Assembly: GCA_009363875.1 (NCBI GenBank)
Contig: CM018680.1
Coordinates: 71,862,272 to 71,926,271, forward strand
Reading direction: 5' to 3'
From: Mikania micrantha
Lineage: Eukaryota > Streptophyta > Magnoliopsida > Asterales > Asteraceae
Length of the DNA: 64,000 nt
A model generated the notes under the pieces. It was not told the DNA's origin, ran no database searches, and saw only the letters and a list, made by a program, of their open reading frames with translations. The position numbers and the translations under genes were made by a program. Below are positions 21,415 to 33,095 of this stretch, piece after piece (the stretch's first letter is position 1; every line of letters starts with the position of its first letter).

Positions 21415-23340
21415 ATGGCGGACTTGGATGAGATGCTTCTTGAAGCAGCAGGAAGAACTGGAAGGAACCAGCATTCGCCACCTCCATCAAGGAGGAGGCG
21501 TAAGGGTTCGTATTCTGATGATGGAAGTGATTCAAGAGATGATGACTCAGATGATGATCGTGGCTATGCTGGCAGGAAGCCTTCTGCTTCTCATATTCCT
21601 TTGAAGAAAAGATTGGACCCCACTGAAAGAGATGATGAACATAGCAGCAGCCGTGAAGATGATGAAGAAGATGATGATGATGACAGGTATGATCGTGAGG
21701 ATGACAGTGATGATGACTCTGTTGGAAGTGATCTTTACAAAGGCGAGGAAGACAGAAAAAGGCTTGCAAATATGTCAGAGCTTAAAAGAGAGATGATTCT
21801 GGCTGATCGTGCTAACAAGAGAAATGATAAAATCTTGAAAAACAATATAAAGAAACAGAAAGAAAAGACGAATCAATCAAGAAAAGACAGCCCTCCATCT
21901 CACACAGTTAACCGGGCAGTGCGATCTTCTGCTCGGTCAGCTGACCGGGCAGCTGACCGGGCAAAAGATGGTGCATTGAATGAATTACGTGCTAGAAAAA
22001 AAATGCGCCAGCAAGATCCAGAGTCTAACTGGAAACGTAGGGATGCTGCCGACTCATCAGTCAAACGTAAGGAAGTCATAAAAGCTGCTTTAAGCACATC
22101 AAGTCGCAGTGATAGTGGGTTCCAGACTGAAGATGATGAGTCACAACATGAAATGGGTGACAGTGAAGATGAAAAATCCTCAGATTCACTTACATATGAA
22201 GATGTGAAGGGAATAACCATAAGAAGGTCAAAATTGGCAAAATGGTTTATGGAGCCTTTCTTTGAGGAGTTGATTGTTGGTTGTTTTGTGCGGGTTGGCA
22301 TTGGTAAATCAAAATCGGGCCCAATTTACAGGCTTTGCATAGTCAGAAACGTGGATGCAGCAGACCCTGACCGGCAATACAAGTTAGAAAACAAGATGAC
22401 TCACAAGTATCTGAATGTTGTGTGGGGAAATGAAAGTTCTGCTGCCAGGTGGCAGATGGCTATGATATCAGACTCACCACCTATCAAAGAAGAGTTTGAC
22501 CAACTTATCCGAGAGGTTGACCGTCATGGTGGAAGGATGCCTAGCAAACAAGAGGTGCTGGAAAAACGAGAGTCCATTGAAAAAACCAACTCATTTGTAT
22601 ACTCTGCTGAAACCGTGAAGCAAATGTTACAGGAAAAAAAGTCAGCCATAAGAAGACCGTTGAACATTGCAGCTGAGAAAGATAGGTTAAGGAGGGACAT
22701 GGAAGTGGCTCAAATGAAGCATGATGAATTGGAAGTTGAAAAGATAAAAGCAAAGCTACAAGAACTTGAAGCTTCCCGCCAAAGTCAAGAGAAAGATACA
22801 AAGGCAATAAGACTTGCAGAGATGAACAGAAAGAATCGGGTCGAGAATTTCAAGAATGCGTCTGAAATGAAGCCTGTGAATACGGGTCTGAAGGCTGGTG
22901 AAGCAGGTTATGACCCGTTTTCAAGAAGATGGACTCGATCCAGGAATTACTATGTTTCAAAACCTGGTGAGGCTGCTGCAGGTGAAGTCAATGGTGGGGA
23001 TGCACAAACTGCTGCAGGGGTGGCTTCTAACACGGCTAAAGCAGGCCTTGTGGCTACTGCAGCTGCACTGGAAGCTGCTGCTGATGCAGGGAAGTTGGTG
23101 GATACTAATGCTCCTGTGGATCAAGGGACCGAGTCGAACATGTTGCATGATTTTGACCTGCCGATTTCATTGGCTGCACTTCAAAGGTTTGGTGGGGCCC
23201 ATGGAGTCCAGGCTGGGTTCATGGCTAGGAAACAGAGGATAGAAGCAACGGTCGGGTGCCAGGTCCCTGAGAATGATGGAAGGAGGCATGCTCTGACCCT
23301 GTCCGTTAGTGACTACAAGAGACGGAGAGGTTTGCTTTAA
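21415..23340 (+). CDS. VIP5: VIP5, RTF1-type subunit of the Paf1 complex
   Basis: One coding exon gives 641 residues, close to the usual length of plant VIP5. The start is placed at MADLDEMLLEAAGRTG, the conserved RTF1/VIP5 N-terminus, just after a splice acceptor. An acidic, Ser/Asp-rich region (residues 35-150, SDDGSDSRDDDSDDDRGY) is followed by a basic stretch. The Plus-3 domain (about 259-411) contains the conserved KWFMEPFFEELIVGCFVRVG, IYRLCIVRNVD and LNVVWGNE. A coiled-coil segment rich in Lys/Glu and a C-terminus with RRRGLL follow. RTF1 binds phosphorylated Spt5 through Plus-3 and promotes H2B ubiquitination and H3K4 methylation during elongation. In Arabidopsis VIP5 supports FLC expression; that role here is inferred. 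There are no frameshifts. The Ala-rich stretch at about 520-565 is typical of plant members. Confidence 0.96.
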   Translation: MADLDEMLLEAAGRTGRNQHSPPPSRRRRKGSYSDDGSDSRDDDSDDDRGYAGRKPSASHIPLKKRLDPTERDDEHSSSREDDEEDDDDDRYDREDDSDDDSVGSDLYKGEEDRKRLANMSELKREMILADRANKRNDKILKNNIKKQKEKTNQSRKDSPPSHTVNRAVRSSARSADRAADRAKDGALNELRARKKMRQQDPESNWKRRDAADSSVKRKEVIKAALSTSSRSDSGFQTEDDESQHEMGDSEDEKSSDSLTYEDVKGITIRRSKLAKWFMEPFFEELIVGCFVRVGIGKSKSGPIYRLCIVRNVDAADPDRQYKLENKMTHKYLNVVWGNESSAARWQMAMISDSPPIKEEFDQLIREVDRHGGRMPSKQEVLEKRESIEKTNSFVYSAETVKQMLQEKKSAIRRPLNIAAEKDRLRRDMEVAQMKHDELEVEKIKAKLQELEASRQSQEKDTKAIRLAEMNRKNRVENFKNASEMKPVNTGLKAGEAGYDPFSRRWTRSRNYYVSKPGEAAAGEVNGGDAQTAAGVASNTAKAGLVATAAALEAAADAGKLVDTNAPVDQGTESNMLHDFDLPISLAALQRFGGAHGVQAGFMARKQRIEATVGCQVPENDGRRHALTLSVSDYKRRRGLL

Positions 23341-24414
23341 GCCACTTGTTGGTATGCAGCTACCATTTTACGTCCATATTTGTGTTTTTTCCCCTCTTGC
23401 ATTTTGAACAATCTTGCTAGTGTTTAAATGATTCTTATATATGTTTAATATATATGTTGAAGAAGTTTAGGTGATTCTTATCCAGTGTGTGGCGGTGTGC
23501 TATCCCATCTATGTGATTTGGTTTCTTCTTTTTAGAGGATCGTTGAATTTTTGGGCTGCTCCTGGTCTGGTTTCGCCTGTTTTATAAAAATTTCTAGATT
23601 AAATTGCTAACAGTTTTAGGAGACGACAAACAAACCAGTTGGGGGAAGTTTAAAAGGACAAAAACGAGCCTCGTAGCTTATGCCATTATCAAAAAAAAAT
23701 AATTAAAATAATATATACATCTCATAAAAATCATAATTTAATACAAAACAAACATAATAAGTATCACCTTTTAAGCTCAAAAATAGTTTAACAATCTCCT
23801 TTAGTACTGTTATAATATCTAAATATTACAAAACTTATTTTTCTCTCTCCATGTTTTTATCAACCAAATTTAGTCATCTTCGAACTTACTTTGACATTTT
23901 TTTATCTTAGAAGATAAACTCACCTCATTTCTTATTTGACCGGCCAATTTCATTATTATTATATTATATATATTAAAACCTATGAAAAAGAAATAGTAAG
24001 ATATTATTATTATATAAGTGGGCCCCATTTTATTATTATATTATATATATTATTATATAAAATATATTATATTATTTAAGTGTTCAATACACGTAGTGAC
24101 GTTTTGAAATTTAAACTTGGACTATCAGAAGCTTTTTAACTTTAAAAAGTAGTAAGCAGAAATAAGTTTCTTAAATTTGAGATATTTGTTTAAAGATTTG
24201 AGTTTTTTTTTTAATTCAAATGATTGATTTGCTGGTGATACGGATTTTGTGAATAATTTTTTCTATTATTTTTATAACATATTTGTGAGAATTTTGTATG
24301 ATTTTATGTTTTTATAAAATTTTGTCTGAAGTTCGTGACGAGAGATTTGATTTAGTTATATAACTTATACTTTTGAAAATGATATATAATATTTATTCTT
24401 GAGAGTGTACTGTG
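23341..24414. other. VIP5 3' flank and AT-rich gene-free DNA
   Basis: The first few hundred bases should be 3' UTR. From about 23700 the sequence is very AT-rich with ATTATTATATTATATAT runs, probably the body of the Helitron whose 3' end is at 24447-24450. Confidence 0.4.
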
Positions 24415-24450
24415 ATAACCCGCTGCAACGCGCGGGGCTAATAAAACTAG
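24415..24450 (+). mobile_element. Helitron 3' terminus
   Basis: A stem CCCGC...GCGCGGGG is followed by GCTAATAAAA and CTAG with a host T after it, the classic hairpin-plus-CTRR Helitron end. The 5' end was not fixed; TCATTATTATTATATTATAT at 23950 is a candidate but its host base is T rather than A. Confidence 0.55.
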
Positions 24451-24778
24451 TTAATGTTATTTTCATCAAAAGATTATAAGTTAAGTACACATATTTTCCC
24501 TTGTAGGATGCAAGACCCACTTGGTTGAGTGGTTTGGGCGTTTGTATAATTGTACATCTTCATGTTAGGGATTTGATCTCTTATCACACGGTAACTTTAC
24601 TCGTAAATAGAAAACATATAAATTGAAATCAAAAGGTGTATGGCACGCTTTGGAGAAGTAAAATTTTCATGTTCATTTTAGGGATCTCACCCAATACTTT
24701 TAATTTATCAAACTACTTTTACCCATCTTTTTCATGTTCATTCTAATGATCTCACCCAATACTTTTGATTTATCAAAG

Positions 24779-25345
24779 GATGTTCATTGGGTCGGATAGC
24801 GATTTATTCAGGTTATTTAGATCGGATTATTTGGATTTAAAAATTTTAAAACCCTACCCAATCCGAATTAGAAATATGCTAATCGGAATCTATCTGAATA
24901 TCCCAAATAAACTTATTTTTTACATCTGAATAATCCGAATAACCCCGAAAAACATATTTTATTCGGGTTATTCGGATTGAATTCGGATATCTGATCTGAA
25001 TAGACAAGATTTTGTATATCCGATGCGACATGAATAAGAAAAACGAATATCCAATCACCCGATCCGAATATCCAAATCTCTGATTCGGATTGTCCCTGTG
25101 ATGATAACCTAGTGGTAAGGGGGTGGGAATCTGTAATGAAGGTCTAAGGTTCAAAACCCAGCACCACCCAATTTCCCTGAGCCACGTGATTTACCTCCCT
25201 CATGTTGGTCGTGAGACCAGTCGGTGAGGGGTGCCTAATGATGGCGTTCACCATTTTTTTTAAATTCGGATTAGTTTTTTCAGGTTTCGAATACGGTTCG
25301 GATTTCGGATTTTATCGGATTTCAGATTTTTCGAACGCCCTAGAT
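24779..25345. mobile_element. hAT-like MITE with GATCCGAATAATCC motifs, interrupted by a SINE
   Basis: The block runs from AGGATGTTCATTGGGTCGG to TTTTTCGAACGCCCTAG. It is filled with CGGATTATTCGG-type motifs in both orientations, like the short hAT MITE at 5713. The flanks TTTATCAA and TTGATCAA are similar but not identical. A tRNA-derived SINE splits it at 25092-25262. Confidence 0.5.
25092..25262 (+). mobile_element. tRNA-derived SINE
   Basis: The Pol III box A-like ACCTAGTGGTAAGG (25109) and box B-like GGTTCAAAACCC (25149) are about 30-40 bp apart, as in tRNA-headed SINEs. An unrelated body and a T-rich 3' end (ATTTTTTTT) follow. It lies inside a hAT-like MITE whose motifs continue on both sides, so it is the younger insertion. 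Confidence 0.65.
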
Positions 25346-26041
25346 TGATCAAACTACTTTTACCCAATACCCACATTAGCCCACCACCAGACCTTAAATC
25401 TACACTAACCAAAATTTAATATTACATTAGACCGACCCTAACTACTTACCTTACCTTTACCTGACCGTTTTAACCTTCCTTAAACGGTTAAACCTAACCC
25501 ATCCAATTCTAAACCTACCCTAAACTACACTAACTCTACCTTTTACCTACAATAATCACCAAAATCCATGTAAATAAATTGGAGGGCAAAATTAAAAGAA
25601 AATGGAAATAAAAATCAAAACAAAGATGAAAATCAAAATATGTTATGTTTTGCTTATTTTCAAGATGAACACGTTACCAAGGATAATCAAAACCTAGAAA
25701 ATAAAATTAAACCAAATGAAGAGAGATGTTCAATCAAAGGACAACCCATAGATTTGTTCCATTGATGTCCAAGCAGAACACAAAAGAAATATGTTAATGT
25801 ACAGTTTTCATTATGTTGGTAGTGATAGTCACTGTAAACTTGTTTACACAATGGTCTCTGATCACATGTTAATTAACAAATGAGCTAAACAAAGACATTA
25901 AAGTTGTAAAACTTGTTTTTGTTTGTATGCTGATTAATTAAGTTCACCTTCAACCTTAGAATCAAGAAAATTAACAAATCATAAATGACAAAACCGAAAG
26001 AGCAGATTGTGATGCAAGAAAATTTAGAAAACAAGAATCTG
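25346..26041. other. Gene-free DNA beyond the 3' end of the SET gene
   Basis: Repetitive CCTAACCC/TTACCTTACC phrases lie at about 25380-25560. The 3' UTR of the minus-strand SET gene should occupy the right-hand few hundred bases. No other gene is seen. Confidence 0.4.
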
Positions 26042-28275
26042 TCATCTCTTTTGGAACTTCTTCCTCAACGTAGATGTAGATCCATTACATACATTAAGAT
26101 GACGTACCCCTGCATACGCGTATGCCCTAAGCTTCTGCAGAATCCTCCGCTCGCATATGCGCAGTACTAAAGAATGATACAACTTTCTGTTTGTAAAAGG
26201 ACATGCCTTGAGAGCTTCAACATCATCCTCCATGGACCTCAGCCCATAACAACTTTCCCTAATGCCTGCAAGTGACAACAACGCCCCCTGCACGCGTTCA
26301 GTCAGTAAAAGTTTTTTGTTGGTCTCACTAATCTCACTCAATATAATTCCTTTTTTGTCAGATATCAAAGCTACTTTTGATCTATCAAACTCATTGTAAT
26401 CGGGTAGCAATATTATAAATATCAGTTTGAGCAGCTCAACTTCCGGTTCACCATCTGATGATATTTCAAAATAATCTATTTGCTGACCTGGAAATTCACA
26501 AAGATGTAATTTTTTCCACATAGACAGACGACTTCTTGTGTGTCGACGTGAAAAGATAGATGAACTCCATTGGAGGACTAACTCTAGGTCTATATTTACT
26601 ATGTTGTATGGGTTATCAGGTTCTGTAAATCCATATCTATGAAGCAATGCAGCATTACCCATTGACCCGTATGTGTTGAAGACCTGAAAATGAAGAAACA
26701 GCCACAAGGTGTTCATTTCACCCCATTTTTAATAAATTCAAGTATGAGAAAGATGCAAACCTCGGTTCCAGCTTTAACATCCCTCACCATGATCATTTCA
26801 AGAATGTCAGTGGTTGATTCATTTTGATTTTGACATAAAATATCTTCATTTTGATAGTCATCAATCGGGTTTTCAATGTTTTCAGATGAATCTGTGTCGG
26901 ATTCAGAATGAGAAGATACAGATGTGAAGTGTACATCCTCAGCATCTGTCTTGTGATTGAATCTGGGTGCATGTTAAATGATCAAGAACATAAATCACAT
27001 ACGTTTTAATATAGATTCATGATTATGATATATAAACTTACAGGTCTGCCAAAGGAACCATCCCGAATCCATAATAATCATCAATCTGAAATGATCGTGA
27101 CGAAATCAGACTTTTTGCAGCAAGATACTGTTCAAGATCAAAATAATCAGGATTAAGTTGAATTGGAGCGGATTTCACAAATGGCACGATACATGCTTTC
27201 CAGTCCTCGTATACAAGAGCTTTGTCTTCTTTAACTGTCTGTCTTGAATCACAAACTTCTCAAGGGTTAATCCAGAATATAAACTGATAAAAATCTACGC
27301 AATTAGTACCAAAGCATCTTTAGTTCACATCATTTCAATCGCACTGCTAAATGGGTCGAATTCGAACATAACACAAGCCTGAAAATCAGGTGACACACAT
27401 GAACCCTAACACGACACATATGCATGGGTTTAACAACACAACTCGTTTAACCTCTAACTAACTAACACACCAAGTAAATTCTCACTTTACCCCTGCCCCA
27501 AAAGGTAAGGAGGCTGCTTGAGAGGACCCGAACCATTTAACCTTTATTATTATTTAAAGAACTTATATAGTTTATTTTTTTTCTGCATATTATTATTTTG
27601 AAATTCTAGGTTTACATATTATTGCTTTTTTTTGAAGCATTTCTGTTTAATTTATGAAAAATCGTATTAAAACTAGCAATTTCCATTTTAGTTATTTTCA
27701 AAAACACATGATTTTCGTGTCAGGTTCATGAACCTTCGAGATTTCTAGATCAAAATTCATATAAACCCTAACTACACAATTCATTTACACAAACCATGCA
27801 AATCAGACAATGCTGCTCGTAATCCACAAATTTGTACAAAAATTTACATAAAACAGACGTGATTTGTGTAAAACCTAACCTTATGCAGCTCTGTGCCTAA
27901 CAACAGCTCGTCAATTTCATCGAGAGACCAGAGTAAGGGTACGTCAGGGTTCCGGTCAGGTAAGAGCTGGAGATAACCGAACCATGGGGACTGTTGGCCC
28001 AAGCTTTTCTCATACATGAGAGCAACAGAGAGCGCGATGTAACCTTGGAGGCAGAAATCTTCGATGAATGGGCGCGCACCGGAGGATTTGACGGTGAGGC
28101 AGCTGTGTTTCGGGATGGTGGCGATCAGGTCGCCTTCGTGTATGTCGCATAGTGCATTTACATACACTTGTTGGTCTTCTTGTCGTGTGATAAGGTCGAG
28201 TGCGTTGCTGTATTCGATTGATTGAGAATTCATCCACCGTTTGAATGCTCGCATTCGCCGGCTGCTGCAGGACAT
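26042..28275 (-). CDS. SET-domain lysine methyltransferase, SETD6/Rubisco-LSMT type
   Basis: Four exons read on the minus strand (27880-28275, 27042-27238, 26761-26962, 26042-26683) join in frame to 478 residues. The N-terminal half carries a split SET domain (about 15-290). It has an inserted i-SET region, the DLFNH motif (about 197-201, cofactor-binding NH pair), and EVFNTYGSMGN (about 265-275, holding the catalytic-type Tyr). Next comes RYGFTEPDNPYN and a C-terminal helical substrate-binding region with SMWKKLHLCEFPGQ and LRSMEDDVEALK, as in Rubisco LSMT/SETD6 families. Such enzymes methylate lysines on non-histone proteins (ribosomal proteins, Rubisco, NF-kB p65); the target here cannot be read. 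An acidic Ser/Asp insert (SESDTDSSENI) follows the NH motif. No clear transit peptide is seen, so cytosol or nucleus is more likely than plastid. Residue order and all splice phases are consistent. Confidence 0.9.
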
Positions 28276-28704
28276 CGCCGGAGGACCGGTGGCGGTTGTT
28301 TCGGGTGTTTGAGTAAACTGGGTATGTAGGGTTTACTCGTTTTAGAGAGTAGGCTATTTCTCGTCTTCAATTTCTAATTTCTCCTAAGGCTCTCTCTGCG
28401 CATTTTGGAAAGGTGTACTTGGCTCATGTTAAGGAAGCACTTGAGTGTGATGACTAGACAGTTGCATTTCAATGAGCGCACTTGGCCAAGTGTAATGCAC
28501 TTAGACTATCCGCAATGCATAAGCATGCATTTGCTACATGCATCCTAATCACCATTGCTACATCAGCTTTTTACCCATCTTTTTTACATTCATTCTCTCT
28601 CATCTTTTTAACTCCAACACATCCTTCATACATGCATCCTCTCTCTTCCACATCACCATTTCATTTTATATATACCCTAGGTAGATAAGCTAATATGAGA
28701 CTCA
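28276..28704. promoter_or_regulatory. Upstream region of the SET-domain gene
   Basis: Promoter and 5' leader of the minus-strand SET gene are expected here; the sequence is GC-richer for about 60 bp next to the ATG. ATGCAT-type motifs repeat around 28490-28640. No specific element can be assigned. Confidence 0.35.
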
Positions 28705-28735
28705 AACTCGTGTAATACTCGGGTTTATAACCTAG
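28705..28735 (+). mobile_element. Helitron 3' terminus
   Basis: ACTCGTG...TACTCGGGT forms an imperfect stem, followed by TTATAAC and CTAG with a host T (28732-28736). The 5' end was not located. Confidence 0.45.
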
Positions 28736-28834
28736 TTAATAGGATACACATATTGTATTATCATATTTTTAAATAAAAAAATATTAAATGTCAATTCAAG
28801 TATTATGCAAACAAACAAACTTACCCAGTATTTT

Positions 28835-29060
28835 TCCACTTTTCAGTGGGGTCTGGGGGGAAGGATGGACACAAACCTTACCCCTATCCCAGTTGGGATA
28901 GAGAGGCTACTCCGAAGGAGTCCCCGGCTCAAAGTTATCGTTTGAAGTTGATCATCCCAACTTTTTTAACGTTATTTTCACAAAACAAGTAAAATAACGT
29001 TAAAATTAGTGCAATTTTACTTTGGTCATTGAGGGTCAACACATATATATACATTATATG
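28835..29060 (-). repeat. Dispersed AACGTT-hairpin repeat, copy 1
   Basis: It contains a perfect 15-bp inverted repeat TTTTAACGTTATTTT (28964-28978) and AAAATAACGTTAAAA (28991-29005). Next to it lie CCCTATCCCAGTTGGGATAG and a GAGGCTACTCCGAAGGAGTC block. The same arrangement in the opposite orientation occurs at about 61430-61660, and a diverged one at 58950-59130. The CTTACCCCTATCCC block resembles the 3' half of plant Au-type SINEs. Confidence 0.7.
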
Positions 29061-30389
29061 TGTGCACCACAAGTGGGGCGTTAATTCAAGTGTTATGCAA
29101 TGTATCAATAATCTAATCTTTATTTTAACTTACCCATAAATAATGCTCATTAATTTTTTAGAAACTAACTAGATGGATTTCCCCGACGCGTTACTATCAT
29201 AAGTTCCACAAGCTGATTGTAAACTCATATCATAATAATTTATTTAAAAATCATTAAAAAGCAAATGTCACTTGTAATAAAAAATTAAAATGACTACAAT
29301 ATACTGAATATCAAAAACTAAAAATCAAGTGTCTCACGTCCAGCCGCAACCAAAAATGAAAGTGTGTGTGTGTATATATATATATATATTATTTTTTAAA
29401 TAGAAGTAAAAAAAGCAACGTTAGAATATCAACAAACTTGAAGAGACATTGAGAAAAAAATAAATAAATAAAAGGATAACTCAATTTTGGGAAAAATCAT
29501 TTTTTTAATACACTAACGACAAATCTTGTAAAACCCAAAAGTCTCGTTAAATTAAAAACTCAAAAAACTCTTATGTAACTAACAAGTTGTTAAATAACTA
29601 GGTATCACTGTTAACAAAATGAAAACAAAAGGTCTGTGTGAAACATAGGATAACATACTCTTGTGAAACAATCTTAGATGGTACCTAGCTTTCGTCAAAA
29701 TAAGGTGCCTCCTAGTCACTAAATATACATATGAACATCACATTTATTAGGAAAATCTTGTCATTTATAAGGCCTTTTTAACGGTTCTGGAATTGAAGAG
29801 CGACTGAGCGACGCGACAGCCGACCAGATTTACAACAACACACTTTGGACGAACAGTTAATGGAAAAGAAAAAACAACGTTTTGCAAACCATAACATAGA
29901 ACTTGCAAAATAAATTAAAGTCATATTTACGAATGATTTTAAAAAGATTTAGACATTTAATATGACTAGATGAATTAAATGATAAAAATACACTGTGTAA
30001 AAATAATACAAAATAAGTAATATTTGAAGAAATAAGTATACTTTAATTAAATTAACATTTATTAATTACATTACATAAGAATGTTAACACATAGTTGGAA
30101 AAAAAAATTAAAACATAATTTATAATTATTAGATCAATTTTTTTAAACATATCTTGACCACTGTATGTGTTAACAAATTATATTATATTTCATTTAACCT
30201 ATGTAAAATATGACTTTATTTAAACTATGCAATATGAATGTTTTTTTGGTTATATAATTTTTGTTACTATATATATATATATATAACATACTATTTTTCA
30301 ACTCGTGTAAAATACGGGATTTTAACATGGTATATATAAATAATTAAATAAATAAATATATAAAGAGAAAAAAAAAAACCTTTTGAGAT
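29061..30389. other. AT-rich gene-free DNA
   Basis: GTGTGTGTATATATATATAT microsatellites lie near 29360-29390. An ACTCGTGTAAAATACGGGA hairpin-like string at 30301 resembles a decayed Helitron end. No genes are seen. Confidence 0.4.
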
Positions 30390-30512
30390 GAGGTTCTTTT
30401 ATGAAGCAGTCTCTCTACTATCTTGGGGTATGGATAAGATATGTTTTCATCTCTCTCCCCCTAGAACTCACAAAGTGGGACTACCATGTGTGCGTGTTGT
30501 TGTTGTTCTTCT
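30390..30512 (+). mobile_element. Au-type SINE 3' portion
   Basis: The string from TGAGATGAGGTTC through GCAGTCTCTCTACTATCTTG and CATCTCTCTCCCCCTAGA to GTGGGACTACCATGTG and a GTTGTTGTTG tail matches the layout of plant Au-like SINEs (TTG-repeat 3' end). The Pol III head is not clearly present. Confidence 0.5.
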
Positions 30513-30595
30513 TCTTCAACGAGGTTGACATGACAATCTTGACTCATAACAAGATAAATGTGTAGATTTTGAGTAAACAATTATTGTATTTTATG

Positions 30596-31036
30596 CATGG
30601 CCACAGAAGTCGCTAGGCGTTGCCAGGTCGGTCGATTAGAGAGTTGCGAGCACTTGGCCTAGGCGGGGAGTACTTGAATATGGTAAATTATAAAAAAATC
30701 ATTTTTAAAAAATTATATATATATATATATGTGTATATATATATCAAATATCATATGTTTACTAGTATATATAATATATAAAGTGAATATCAATAGAAAT
30801 TAAATATATATATAAGAAAAATCAAACATTAATTGGTGAAAAACAATGAAAACTAATGAAATAACAGGGAAAATCGGTAAAAAGAAAAAGGTAAAAACTG
30901 ACATGGCCGAGTTGGCCCAAGTTTGACCGATTTGGTCCAAGTTTGACCGATTCCAAGTTGGTCCGGCCAAGTTGAAGAAAATCGGTTCCGCCGAGTACTG
31001 GGTACTCAACCACTTAGGCCGAGTTTTACAACACTG
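30596..31036. mobile_element. hAT MITE related to 19518-19988
   Basis: It begins CATGG and ends TTTTACAACACTG, as does the 19518 element. The flanking 8-mers ATTTTATG and ACTTTAGG agree at 6 of 8 positions. Interior GTTGGCC/GGCCAAGTT-type motifs replace the GATTAATCGG motifs of the relative. No coding capacity. Confidence 0.55.
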
Positions 31037-32796
31037 ACTTTAGGTTAAAATGAGTAGCATTATGACATACATGGGTTGAGATGTATAACACAATGCGGGT
31101 CAAGATGTGTAATATAAAAACTATATGAACATAATGTATTCAAATGAGCAACAATGATAAATTATATTTTTGATGAGAAAATCAATAAAAATTATTCAAA
31201 TAAACTATTTGTTTTTTTATAACTCATTTAACTTGAACTAAGTTGTTTTTTTATATAACTTATTTAGACCCAAACTAATTTTGCTCAAAGTCAATCATGA
31301 CCCGCATTCATTCTGACTCACACGTGTTCTAACCCATTACATAACCTAACCTAACATTATGCCAAGTATATCAAAAGGAAATATGTATTTGATTTTAATG
31401 ATGAGGTAAATATGTAATTAATGTTTTTAAATGATAGTATTTATGCTAGAGAAAAACGGGACAAGAAAATGATAAATCTTTTAACTTTACCTAATATTGT
31501 ATGGGGTGCACTATGATTTATGCAAAAGATAAGAAAAACAATGATAAATCTCGACTTAACAAAAAGTATATATAAACTACAATTTGTTTTATGCTATAGA
31601 TAATCCATAACTCTATACAAAAACAATAACAATAAATCTTAACCACACCTAAATTTGCAATAACTATAAAAATGATCCCATTCAAAAAAATAAATAAATA
31701 AGTAAATAAATCTGATTAAAATAATATGATAAAATTTTAACAAGTCATATTTTGTTGATTAAAAGTAATAAATACACGATGATGAAGATTCATACAATTA
31801 ATAATCATAATCAATTTGTTAATTAATAACGTATATTTATCAAATTTTGTTTCATTTCAATAAGCCAAATATCTTCGATTATTTTGTTCGGGAATAATAT
31901 AAATGCTTTTGAGGAGGGGTGTTTATGACTAGTTTTAACAGTGAAGCAATAGAAACCACTAACCAATTATTTGATTTAGCAGTAGATTTTTTAATTTTGG
32001 TCCATTGGATTGATATTTCATTAATCCTAATAAATGGTTTTGTTTATGAGCTATTTAATTTTATATATTTTAGTTGAGCCTTTAATTATTTTGATTGGGG
32101 CTATAAGGGTCGAAAATTGACTATTTTACCCCCCCCCCCCCCAAAAAAAATAAATAAATAAAACACGAGTGTCTCGATTCTCTCCGCTAGCAGAGACATT
32201 TTGATCTTTTATTGTACAGAAGAAAACACATCTTTTAAGTTATGTCTTTAATAAAAAGTAAATTACGATGTTGGTCCATGTGGTTTAAGTGTTTAACTAT
32301 TTCGATTCAAAATAGAATCTTCTATCAATTCAGCCCCTATGGTTAATAAAAACTAACGGTTTTGGCCCCCAACCATACTTAGATTTTGGGCCAAAACCGT
32401 TGTAATAATTAAGTTTGAAAGACCAAAACCGATAGTTGTTTAAACCACAGAGACTGAATTGATAGAATATTATATTTTAGGCCAAAATAGTTTAAACATT
32501 TAAATCACATGAGCCAAAAGAGTAATTTACTCCTTTAATAAAACTATAAGATCGAAATTTAAACATGATATCCTTCAATTCACTTTCCTGCACTCTTAAG
32601 CTATAACAATAAAAGTCATATTTCAACCATCAATATGTATAATTAGGTCAAAATTACTATATATACATTTTACAAACGACATCATTGTGAGTGAATAGTA
32701 ATAATAATTAAATATTAATAATAATTAAATAATGATTATTATATATTATAAATATTAATTAAATATTAATAGTTATTCAAAACTGATGTTTGGTCA
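31037..32796. other. AT-rich gene-free DNA
   Basis: No gene or complete element was recognised. A C-run lies at 32130-32142 and AATAAATAAATA runs are present. About 32280-32530 resembles a decayed repeat with TGGTTTAAG/TTAAACCACA inverted motifs. Confidence 0.4.
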
Positions 32797-32959
32797 AAAA
32801 TTGTAACAACCGGTTTTAATAATTGAACGAATTTTAAATAATCGTTAAAATAACGATTGTGATTGTTGAAATTTGAAAGTATGTGAGAAATCATGAACGT
32901 GGGAGAAAACCGTGCGCGAAACAGAGTTACGGATTGTCCGGAATCGCGAAACGAAGAAA

Positions 32960-33095
32960 ACGACTCTTCGTGGTACGCGAAGGTGGTTTTGAGGGTCCTT
33001 CGCGGTACGCGAAGAGCCCAAAATATCTGAAAACTCCGGATTTCTTCGCGGTACGCGAAGCATTCTTTTGCCCCTCTTCGCGGTACGCGACGGGT
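32960..33095. repeat. Cluster of CTTCGCGGTACGCGAAG palindromes
   Basis: Four copies of the near-palindromic 17-mer CTTCGCGGTACGCGAAG occur within about 130 bp, one with CTTCGTGG and the last with a changed end (GCGACGGG). They lie in the left part of the solo LTR, upstream of what would be its transcribed region. Confidence 0.85.

Noticed and set aside
21395..22301. Long minus-strand frames opposite VIP5, rich in His or Ser
   Set aside because: They are antisense shadows of the Asp/Ser-rich VIP5 coding sequence.
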